From: JACVRW01 sp052038485
GTDB lineage: Bacteria > Actinomycetota > Thermoleophilia > Solirubrobacterales > Thermoleophilaceae
Direction of reading: 5' to 3'
NCBI GenBank assembly: GCA_052038485.1
Contig: JBQGCL010000183.1
Span: forward strand, 1-7,102
Length of the DNA: 7,102 bases
A program made the position numbers and the translations under genes. The number at the start of each line of letters is the position of its first letter. Within the stretch, counting starts at the first letter, position 1. Below, piece after piece: positions 1 through 5,219 of the stretch. The notes under the pieces were generated by a model that did no database searches, was not told the DNA's origin, and saw only the letters and a list, made by a program, of their open reading frames with translations.

Positions 1-225
1 GGGCTCGAGTCGGTGACGAAGACCGGGGGGACCTGGACGGCGTTCCACCGCGACGGGTACGAGGTGCGCGTGGAGCGGTTCGGGTCGCCGGCCGCCGCCA
101 ACCACGCGGTGGAGGCCGCACCCGGCCTGGCCGAGCAGGCCAACTTCTTCGGCGTCTTCGCCCCGGCGGAGGACCAGCTCAACCGATCCTCGCTGGCCGT
201 GGCGCGCTGTCTGCGGTCCTTCTGA
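1..225 (+). CDS. 3' end of an unrecognised protein gene (partial, left edge)
   Basis: The frame is open from base 1 to a TGA at 223-225. A GTG at 13 could be read as a start, but the codons before it are also open and no ribosome binding site can be seen, so this is more likely the last 74 or so codons of a gene that begins outside the window. The visible part is soluble in character, with no membrane segment. It has a mixed beginning (GGTWTAFHRDGYEVRVERFG), an Ala-rich helix-like middle and the ending VARCLRSF. Codons end mostly in G or C like those of the neighbours, which supports real coding. I do not recognise the family and assign no function. It converges with the lipoprotein gene across a 56-base gap. 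Confidence 0.55.
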   Translation, partial: GLESVTKTGGTWTAFHRDGYEVRVERFGSPAAANHAVEAAPGLAEQANFFGVFAPAEDQLNRSSLAVARCLRSF

Positions 226-240
226 AGCCCGCGGACGGAG

Positions 241-254
241 GCGGAGCGCTCCGC
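241..254. terminator. Perfect palindrome, possible bidirectional terminator stem
   Basis: GCGGAGCGCTCCGC reads the same on both strands and lies 15 bases after the stop of the left-edge gene, in the gap between two convergent genes. As RNA it could fold as a 5-bp GC stem with a GCGC loop. There is no T-run after it on either strand, so it is not a classical intrinsic terminator. The call rests on position and symmetry only. Confidence 0.3.
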
Positions 255-262
255 TTGGCGCG

Positions 263-279
263 CGCCGCCTCACGCGGCG
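263..279. terminator. GC-rich hairpin next to the lipoprotein stop
   Basis: CGCCGC (263-268) and GCGGCG (274-279) form a perfect 6-bp inverted repeat around a 5-base loop. It lies 2 bases beyond the end of the minus-strand lipoprotein gene, whose TAG stop is at 284-282. With the palindrome at 241-254 it fills the convergent gap and could end transcription from both sides. No U-tract follows, and GC-rich genomes produce such stems by chance. Confidence 0.3.
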
Positions 280-281
280 GG

Positions 282-704
282 CTAGAGCCCGCCCGCGACC
301 TCGCGGCGCGCCTCCTCGAGCCGCGCGCCGTCGCGCACCAGCGCGGTCGCGGCCGTCTTCGCGGCGGCCGCGTCCGATCGCCGGGCGGCGCTTGCGATCC
401 CGTCGAGGTCGCGCCGGGTGGCGGCGGTCGCGGCGAGCAGGGCCTCGTGGCGCTCGCGCAGGCTGTCCGGCGGCTCCAGGTCGTCGAGCTGCTCGCGCAG
501 CCGGCCGAGTCGCCTCGCGTATCCGGCGAAGCGGGCGGACAGGGTCGCGTCGTCCGCTGCGCGCAGCCCGCTCTCGACCTCGTCGCCCAGCGCCACCAGC
601 CCGCGGTCGATCGGCGGAAAGTCCTCCTTGTAGTCCTCGTCGCCGCCGTCGCCGCACGCCGCCAGGGCGAAACACAGCAGCAGGAGCCCGAGCAGCCGCG
701 ACAC
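282..704 (-). CDS. Small secreted lipoprotein, function unknown
   Basis: The 140-residue product begins with a short lipoprotein signal peptide: a basic N-terminus (MSR), a hydrophobic Leu-rich stretch at about 4-14, and a lipobox LAAC with the lipidated Cys at 17. Next comes an acidic linker (GDGGDEDYKED). The rest, about 45-135, looks almost entirely alpha-helical, rich in Ala, Arg, Leu and Asp, with a short break at LEPPD (76-80). It could form a helical hairpin or coiled coil. The start is GTG at 704, preceded by a GAGG-type ribosome binding site (CTGAGGCGCC). The gene starts only 11 bases after the stop of the TetR gene, so the two are probably co-transcribed. The product should sit on the outer face of the membrane. 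I recognise no enzyme motif. Lipoprotein nature is well supported; its role is unknown. Confidence 0.8.
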   Translation of the reverse strand: MSRLLGLLLLCFALAACGDGGDEDYKEDFPPIDRGLVALGDEVESGLRAADDATLSARFAGYARRLGRLREQLDDLEPPDSLRERHEALLAATAATRRDLDGIASAARRSDAAAAKTAATALVRDGARLEEARREVAGGL

Positions 705-715
705 GGCGCCTCAGC

Positions 716-1276
716 CTAGGCCAGCAGCGCCCGCGAGGCGGCGGCCGCCAACTCCCGTTCGGCCGTCCGCATCGAGGTGCGCATCCGGCCGTCGAGCCAG
801 TGCCGGCAGAACTCCTGCGCCGGGCCGATCAGCAGCGCGAAGAACAGGTCGAACGGCAGCTCGCGCAGGCGCCCCGCCCGCACTCCGTCGTCGAGCCACT
901 CGGACATCGCCTCGAACACCGTCTGATTGAGCTCGGCGATCTCACCCGCCGCCCGGCGCGGCCGGCCGCTGAGCAGGAAGCGGGCCGCGTCGCGGTTGCG
1001 TGCGACCCAGCGCAGGTGGTGGCGGACGAGCCCCTCGACCGCGTCGCGCGGGTCGCCATCCCCGGCGAGCACGGCCAGCACGCCGCGCTGGTAGCGGGCC
1101 AGCACGTCGACGTAGAGCGCGGCGGCGATCCCCTCCTTGTCGCCGAAGTGGTGGTAGATCGACCCGACGCTGGCGCCCGAGCGCTCGCGCACCTCGTCGA
1201 CGGTCGTCCCCGCCAGCCCCTTCTCCGCGAAGCCGCGCAGCGCCGCGTCGAGGATCTCTTGCCTGCGATCCGCCAT
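716..1276 (-). CDS. TetR-family transcriptional regulator
   Basis: This 186-residue protein has the usual length and layout of a TetR repressor. The N-terminal DNA-binding domain spans about residues 1-50: a first helix (RRQEILDAALRGFAEKG), then a helix-turn-helix around 25-44 with the family signature TTVDEVRERSGAS-VGSIYHHFGDKEGI. The C-terminal part (about 55-186) is all-helical and would bind an unknown ligand and form the dimer. The ATG at 1276 directly abuts a perfect palindrome (1277-1291), and no Shine-Dalgarno sequence lies upstream, so the message may be leaderless. TetR proteins commonly repress their own gene and a divergent neighbour. Here the divergent neighbour is the 181-residue protein, and the lipoprotein gene follows in the same direction. 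The ligand cannot be predicted from the sequence. Confidence 0.93.
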   Translation of the reverse strand: MADRRQEILDAALRGFAEKGLAGTTVDEVRERSGASVGSIYHHFGDKEGIAAALYVDVLARYQRGVLAVLAGDGDPRDAVEGLVRHHLRWVARNRDAARFLLSGRPRRAAGEIAELNQTVFEAMSEWLDDGVRAGRLRELPFDLFFALLIGPAQEFCRHWLDGRMRTSMRTAERELAAAASRALLA

Positions 1277-1291
1277 TAGAATAAAATTCTA
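1277..1291. promoter_or_regulatory. Palindromic operator with overlapping divergent -10 elements
   Basis: TAGAATAAAATTCTA is a perfect inverted repeat: two 6-base arms and a 3-base AAA centre. It sits in an AT-rich island within very GC-rich DNA and fills most of the 21-base gap between the divergent TetR and 181-residue-protein genes. Each arm also reads TAGAAT outward, one mismatch from the -10 consensus TATAAT, so the same bases could serve as -10 elements in both directions. The predicted start points are about 1289 on the plus strand and about 1276-1279 on the minus strand, the latter giving a leaderless TetR message. No good -35 is visible on either side. Binding by the adjacent TetR protein is inferred from symmetry and position. 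Confidence 0.7.
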
Positions 1292-1294
1292 GAA
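1287..1294. repeat. Second, overlapping palindrome in the divergent gap
   Basis: TTCTAGAA is a perfect 8-base palindrome overlapping the right arm of the larger operator. As a result TAGAA occurs twice as a direct repeat, at 1277-1281 and 1290-1294, 13 bases apart. It might extend the regulator's binding footprint or provide a second half-site. It is short, so chance is possible. Confidence 0.35.
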
Positions 1295-1297
1295 GAC

Positions 1298-1843
1298 ATG
1301 CTCGACGACTTCCTCCCCAGCTACGACGTCCACGAGGTCCACTCGATCGGCACGAGCGCCTCGCCCGCGGCGGCGATGGAGGCGATCCGCGCGCTCACGC
1401 CGCTCGAGGTGCCGGTGCTGGTCGGGCTGATGGCGATCCGCAGCGTCCCCACAGTGCTGAGGGGTCGCCGGCCGTCGGTGCGCGGGCGACTGCTGGACGG
1501 GTTCCGCCGCGGCGGCTTCGTCGACCTCCACGAATCGCCCGACGAGCTGGTCTTCGGTGGTGTGGGCCGCTTCTGGCAGCCGTCGGGCGGCCTGCGCCGA
1601 ATCGACGCGGCGGACTTCTGCGCCTTCGCCGAGCCGGGCTTCGCCAAGGCCGCCTTCAACTTCCAGGTCGAACGGATCGACGGCCGCACGATCGTGCGAA
1701 CCGAGACCCGCATCGCCACGACCGACGAGCACGCGCGCCGCCGCTTCGGCCGCTACTGGCGCGTGATCCACCCGGGCAGCGCCCTGATCCGGATCGCCTG
1801 GCTGCGGGCCATCCGCCGCCGTGCAGAGCGAAATAGCGCCTGA
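1298..1843 (+). CDS. Uncharacterised 181-residue protein, divergent from TetR
   Basis: No signal peptide or clear membrane segment is visible. A mildly hydrophobic stretch at about 36-52 (LEVPVLVGLMAIRSVPT) may be buried. The middle has LVFGGVGRFWQPSGG (84-98), then a charged, strand-like part with NFQVERIDGRTIVRTETRI (121-139), and the end is strongly basic (RRRFGRYW at 147-154; WLRAIRRRAER at 168-178). The alternating strands around 84-140 followed by a C-terminal helix are compatible with a START/SRPBCC-like ligand-binding fold, but this is a weak impression. I recognise no catalytic motif. The ATG at 1298 is 21 bases from the TetR start; only a poor AGAAG precedes it, very close to the ATG. 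Position suggests this gene is a main target of the TetR regulator. Confidence 0.82.
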   Translation: MLDDFLPSYDVHEVHSIGTSASPAAAMEAIRALTPLEVPVLVGLMAIRSVPTVLRGRRPSVRGRLLDGFRRGGFVDLHESPDELVFGGVGRFWQPSGGLRRIDAADFCAFAEPGFAKAAFNFQVERIDGRTIVRTETRIATTDEHARRRFGRYWRVIHPGSALIRIAWLRAIRRRAERNSA

Positions 1844-1931
1844 ATTGCGGCGCATTTGCGCTACATAACAACTGGGCTTACTGTGGATCGCAGTCCGGCC
1901 CTCCGGCGGACTCGCCCTTTCGCAGGACCCA
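1844..1931 (+). promoter_or_regulatory. Promoter region of the PKD protein gene
   Basis: This 88-base gap is less GC-rich than its surroundings. TTGCGC (1856-1861) and TACTGT (1879-1884) are spaced by exactly 17 bases and fit a weak -35/-10 pair, with a predicted start near 1891. A perfect inverted repeat, GCGCA-TT-TGCGC (1850-1861), overlaps the -35 and begins 7 bases after the TGA of the preceding gene. It could be an operator or a weak terminator stem, and it has no T-run. AGGA at 1924-1927, 4 bases before the ATG at 1932, is the likely ribosome binding site. Confidence 0.45.
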
Positions 1932-4016
1932 ATGACTCGATCCTCCAGTATCGCCAAGCGCCTATTGCTCATCGCGCTGATCGCCGCGACCTTCGTGGTC
2001 GTGCAGGTCGTGCTGGCCGCCCCGCCGATACCGAGCTTCAACGTCGTCGGGCCCAACTTCACGACCACCTGCGGGCTCTACACGTTCACGTCGACCTCGA
2101 CCGACCCGGACAACGACATCGCCCAGGTCGACTGGGACATCGCGGGCACGGCCATGAGCGGAAGCTCGGTCTCCGCGACGTTCGCCACGCCCGGGTCGCG
2201 GACGATCAACATGAGCGTGACCGACACCGACGCGGTTGACGGGACGGTCGACACGATCCCGGCCGCCCCACAGACGGTCAACGTCGGCAACCCCGGCCTG
2301 CCGAACGCAGCCATGTCGTCGCCCAGCCCGAACCCCGCTCAGCCCAACGAGCAGGTGACCTTCAACGGAGCGGCCTCGACCGCCACCGGCAGCGGCTCGA
2401 TCGTCAGGTACGAGTGGGACCTCGACGGCGCCGCGGGCTACGAGCTCGACACCGGCGCCACCGCGCAGGCCCAGGCCCAGTACGCGACCGCCGGCGTGCA
2501 CAACGTGAGCCTGCGCGTGACCGACAACTGTGGCCAGACGGACACCGTCCCGGGCAGCGTGTTCGTGCAGAACAACCCGCCCACGGCCGCCTTCACCGCC
2601 ACGCCCAACCCGGCGGCGATTGGCGCCAACATCAGCTTCGACGCAAGCGCCTCGAGCGACGCCGGCGGCGGCATCGCCAAGTACGAGTGGGACTGGAACG
2701 GCGACGGAGTCTTCGAGACGGACGCGCTGGCCGACGCGACCACCGACCACGCCTATGCCGCCGCTGGGACCTACTTCGTCGGGCTGAGGGTGACGGACAC
2801 CAACAACGCGATCGCCACCGTCTACCACTCGGTCCGGGTCAACGCCGCGCCGGTCGCCAACTTCTCCTACACCCCGCTGACGCCGGTGATCAACCAGGCG
2901 GTCACGTTCAACGGCACCGCCTCGAGCGACGCCGACGGCACGGTCACCGCCTGGGAGTGGGACCTCGACGGCAACGGCAGCTTCGAGACGACCGGCGCCA
3001 CGCCGGCGCATACCTATGCGACCCCTGGCACCTACAACGTGAAGCTGCGCGTCACCGACAGCGACACCACGCAGAGCGTGGTGCTCGCCCGCGACGTGAT
3101 CGTTCAGGCCACCACGCCGAAGGCGGGGTTCACGTTCAGCCCGGCGCATCCGCTGCCCGGACAGGCGGTGACGCTGCGCTCGACCTCCGCTCCGTCGGGG
3201 GCGGCCGGCGCTCCGGCGCTGGTGGCGACCCAGTGGGACTTCGCGTACAGCCCGCTCGTCGACTTCACGCTCGACGGCGCGGGGGCGTCCATCGTCACCT
3301 CGTTCGCCGCCCCCGGACCGCACACGGTCGCAATCAAGGTGACGGAGACCGGCGGCGGCTTTGCGATTGCCTCCGGGACGATCCCGGTGAACGCCCCGCC
3401 GCAGGCATCGTTCACGGTGCGTCCCACCAAGCCTCGGGAAGGCAACGAGGTGACTTTCGTGTCCACCGCAACCGACCCCGACGGCTCACTCGCCAAGCAG
3501 GAGTGGGACCTCAACAACGACGGCAAGTTCGAGCGCACCGGCGCGGTCGTCTCCACCTCGAAGCTCAAGGCCGGCACCCGCAGCGTGAAGCTGCGCGTCA
3601 CCGACCAGTGGGGCGCGGCGGTCACCACGACGAGGCCGATCAAGGTCGCCAAGCCGAACCTCAGGGGGCCGCAGGACCTCGGGACCGAGGTCTCCTACAC
3701 GCGCAAGTCCTGGGGCATCTTCGTGGTCGGCTTCACGGTCAAGACTCCTGCCAAGACCTCGGTCGCGGTGAGCTGCAAGGGCCGCGGCTGCCCGCGCGGC
3801 ACCTTCCGCAAGAAGACGGGCAAGAAGAGCGCCACGTTCAGGTTCTCGCAGCTCAACGGCAGCCTGCACGCGGGGGCGAAGATCAACGTGATCTTCGCCA
3901 AGAAGGGCCGCTTCACCGGCTGGGACCTGATCACGGTCCGGCCCGGCAAGACCTCTCTGCACGAGGGCTGCAAGCTCTCGAGCAAGCAGAAGAGGTGGAA
4001 GCGCTGCCCGTCCTAG
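1932..4016 (+). CDS. Secreted multi-PKD-repeat surface protein
   Basis: The 694-residue product starts with a signal peptide (basic SIAKR, hydrophobic core about 11-29, probable cleavage after VLAA near 30). Six PKD/Ig-like beta-sandwich repeats follow at about 33-118, 125-213, 217-304, 306-392, 397-487 and 490-573. Each has a conserved Trp-Asp (W68, W162, W253, W343, W435, W525), and most end in a LRVTD-like strand followed by a short linker. Repeats 3, 4 and 6 carry DxNxDG or DxDxNG loops before FE, which may bind calcium. Residues about 580-694 form a different, basic module with cysteines at 615, 620, 680 and 692, able to form two disulfides, and a Lys/Arg-rich tail. C47 and C200 are additional cysteines. 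There is no LPXTG motif or C-terminal membrane anchor, so release or non-covalent wall attachment is likely. PKD domains usually mediate adhesion or protein and carbohydrate contacts; no catalytic domain is visible, and the ligand is unknown. Confidence 0.9.
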   Translation: MTRSSSIAKRLLLIALIAATFVVVQVVLAAPPIPSFNVVGPNFTTTCGLYTFTSTSTDPDNDIAQVDWDIAGTAMSGSSVSATFATPGSRTINMSVTDTDAVDGTVDTIPAAPQTVNVGNPGLPNAAMSSPSPNPAQPNEQVTFNGAASTATGSGSIVRYEWDLDGAAGYELDTGATAQAQAQYATAGVHNVSLRVTDNCGQTDTVPGSVFVQNNPPTAAFTATPNPAAIGANISFDASASSDAGGGIAKYEWDWNGDGVFETDALADATTDHAYAAAGTYFVGLRVTDTNNAIATVYHSVRVNAAPVANFSYTPLTPVINQAVTFNGTASSDADGTVTAWEWDLDGNGSFETTGATPAHTYATPGTYNVKLRVTDSDTTQSVVLARDVIVQATTPKAGFTFSPAHPLPGQAVTLRSTSAPSGAAGAPALVATQWDFAYSPLVDFTLDGAGASIVTSFAAPGPHTVAIKVTETGGGFAIASGTIPVNAPPQASFTVRPTKPREGNEVTFVSTATDPDGSLAKQEWDLNNDGKFERTGAVVSTSKLKAGTRSVKLRVTDQWGAAVTTTRPIKVAKPNLRGPQDLGTEVSYTRKSWGIFVVGFTVKTPAKTSVAVSCKGRGCPRGTFRKKTGKKSATFRFSQLNGSLHAGAKINVIFAKKGRFTGWDLITVRPGKTSLHEGCKLSSKQKRWKRCPS
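3038..3059 (+). repeat. 22-base exact repeat within the PKD gene, copy 1
   Basis: This segment encodes VKLRVTD at the end of PKD repeat 4 and is identical over 22 bases to 3584-3605 in repeat 6. The copies are 546 bases (182 codons) apart, which is two PKD units. Identity at the DNA level, including wobble positions, suggests fairly recent duplication or gene conversion, although strong G/C codon bias reduces the weight of the match. Confidence 0.6.
3584..3605 (+). repeat. 22-base exact repeat within the PKD gene, copy 2
   Basis: Second copy of the segment at 3038-3059, encoding the VKLRVTD strand of PKD repeat 6. A related 18-base identity, at 2412-2429 and 2955-2972, encodes EWDLDG in repeats 2 and 4 and is 543 bases apart, again about two units. 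Confidence 0.6.
4013..4016. other. CTAG interlocked stop codons, PKD and PLP-enzyme genes
   Basis: The plus-strand TAG (4014-4016) and the minus-strand TAG (4015-4013) share the palindrome CTAG, giving a 4-base tail-to-tail overlap. No space remains for an intergenic terminator, so transcripts from the two genes should run into each other or end inside the opposite coding region. Confidence 0.9.
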
Positions 4017-5203
4017 GCGAGCGCCTCCAGCAGCCGGTCGACCTCCTCCTCTGACGTGTAGTGCAGGAAGCCGGCGCGCACCGCGCCGCCGCTTTCAGAG
4101 AGGCCCAGCGCCCGCATCGGCTCGAGCGCGTAGTAGTCGCCGTCCCACACGTACAGGCCGAGCTCGCCGAGCCGCTCGGCCACCGAGCGCGGCGACCGGC
4201 CGGGCAGGTTGAAGCAGAAGGTCGGCGTCCGGCCCTCGACGGCGCGCAGCCCGTACAGCTCACCGCCGAACCCGTCGAGGAAGCGACGGCTGAGCGCGTC
4301 CTCGTGCGCCTGGATGCGCTCGAAGGCGATGTCGAGCGAGCCGTCGCCGAGCCAGCGCAGGTAGTCGATCGCGGCGACGGTTCCGGCCACGGCCTCGTGC
4401 GACTGGGTGCCGGTCTCGAAGCGGTGCCCGTGCGGCGTGTCGGCCGACGGTCGGACGCGGTCGGCCGGCAGGGAGCGCGCCAGGTCGGGGCGGATCGCCG
4501 CCACGCCCAGGTGCGGACCGAAGAACTTGTAGGGCGAGCAGAGCAGCACGTCGAGGCCCCAGTCGCCGGCTCGCAGGCGGCGGTGCGGGGCGAGATGGAC
4601 GCCGTCGGCCCAGGCGAGGGCGCCGACCGCGTGCGCGGCTGCGGCGATGCGGGCCGGGTCCGTCAGCGAGCCGACCGCGTTCGAGGCGAGCGTGAACGCC
4701 ACCACGCGGGTGCGCTCGCCGATCAGCTCCTCGAGCGCGTCGTGGTCGAGCGTGACGTCGTCGGTGACGGGCGCGTGCCGGACGACCAGGTCGTGGTCGG
4801 CCGCCACCAGCAGCCACGGCGAGACGTTGGCGTCGTGGTCGAGCTGGGTGACCACGATCTCGTCGCCCGGCTCGAGCGTGCGCGCCACCGCGTGCGCGAG
4901 CAGGAAGTTGAGCGTGGTCATGTTTGCGCCGAACGCGATCCCGTCGGGATGGCCGCCGGTGAACTCGGCGGCCCCCGCGCGGCCGCGGGCCATCACGTCG
5001 TCGGCCGCCGCCGACGTGGCGAAGGCCCCGCCGAGGTTGGCGTTGCTCTCGCGGAGGCAGGAGTCGATGGCGTGCAGCACGCTGTCCGGGACCTGGGAGC
5101 CGCCGGGTCCGTCGAGGTAGGCGGCTCCAGTCGCGAGTGCGGGGAAGCGCGCCCGCACGGCGGCGACGTCGAGCTCGGTCTGGCGAGTCAGGTTCTCAGG
5201 CAT
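4013..5203 (-). CDS. Class V PLP-dependent enzyme, cysteine-desulfurase-like (TIGR01976 type)
   Basis: The 396-residue product has the fold-type I layout of the NifS/SufS aminotransferase class V superfamily. Visible features are DGPGGSQVP (31-39), NANLGGAF (54-61), LDHDAN with the ring-stacking His123 (121-126), ADGVH with Asp200 for the pyridine nitrogen and His203, SPYKFFGPH with the Schiff-base Lys226, and FETGTQSHE (262-270). The HxxPH arrangement after the Asp and the NLGGAF and GTQSHE motifs match the subfamily known as TIGR01976, whose function has not been established. The active-site loop cysteine of true desulfurases is not seen: the only cysteines are 49, 222 and 330, and the corresponding region reads YVWDGDYYALE. 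Cysteine desulfurase activity is therefore doubtful. ATG at 5203 is preferred over an upstream ATG at 5308, because the family begins near here and the longer form would overlap the divergent gene. Soluble and cytoplasmic. Confidence 0.9.
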   Translation of the reverse strand: MPENLTRQTELDVAAVRARFPALATGAAYLDGPGGSQVPDSVLHAIDSCLRESNANLGGAFATSAAADDVMARGRAGAAEFTGGHPDGIAFGANMTTLNFLLAHAVARTLEPGDEIVVTQLDHDANVSPWLLVAADHDLVVRHAPVTDDVTLDHDALEELIGERTRVVAFTLASNAVGSLTDPARIAAAAHAVGALAWADGVHLAPHRRLRAGDWGLDVLLCSPYKFFGPHLGVAAIRPDLARSLPADRVRPSADTPHGHRFETGTQSHEAVAGTVAAIDYLRWLGDGSLDIAFERIQAHEDALSRRFLDGFGGELYGLRAVEGRTPTFCFNLPGRSPRSVAERLGELGLYVWDGDYYALEPMRALGLSESGGAVRAGFLHYTSEEEVDRLLEALA

Positions 5204-5219
5204 TAGCGTCCCGGGCACG
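5204..5219. promoter_or_regulatory. 16-base divergent gap between PLP enzyme and Ddn-type genes
   Basis: Only 16 bases separate the two divergent ATG codons. They include the palindrome CCCGGG (5210-5215) but no -10-like element and no convincing ribosome binding site for either gene. Any promoter must lie inside the opposite coding region, or one of the starts is wrong. I call this a control region from geometry only. Confidence 0.25.

Noticed and set aside
392..1279. 295-codon plus-strand frame opposite the lipoprotein and TetR genes
   Set aside because: It is Arg/Pro/Ala-rich with no recognisable domain, while the opposite strand encodes a clear TetR protein and a lipoprotein signal.
1289..2068. 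259-codon minus-strand frame opposite the 181-residue protein
   Set aside because: Its sequence is compositionally biased, it crosses the promoter gap and two plus-strand genes, and it has no motifs.
1962..3323. 453-codon open frame on the minus strand inside the PKD gene
   Set aside because: Its translation is Arg/Gly/Val-rich low-complexity sequence without domains. It is the antisense shadow of a GC-rich gene with clear PKD repeats on the plus strand.
2400..3600. Periodic short identities as a CRISPR or intergenic repeat array
   Set aside because: The identities lie in frame inside a coding gene, are spaced by protein repeat units of about 270 bases, and encode conserved PKD strands.
2414..4054. 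546-codon plus-strand frame overlapping the PKD gene
   Set aside because: The translation is Arg/Gln/His-rich and shows no fold. It is the +1 frame shadow of the PKD gene and runs past its stop by chance.
4061..5206. 381-codon plus-strand frame opposite the PLP enzyme gene
   Set aside because: It is the antisense shadow of a gene with intact PLP motifs and has no domain features of its own.
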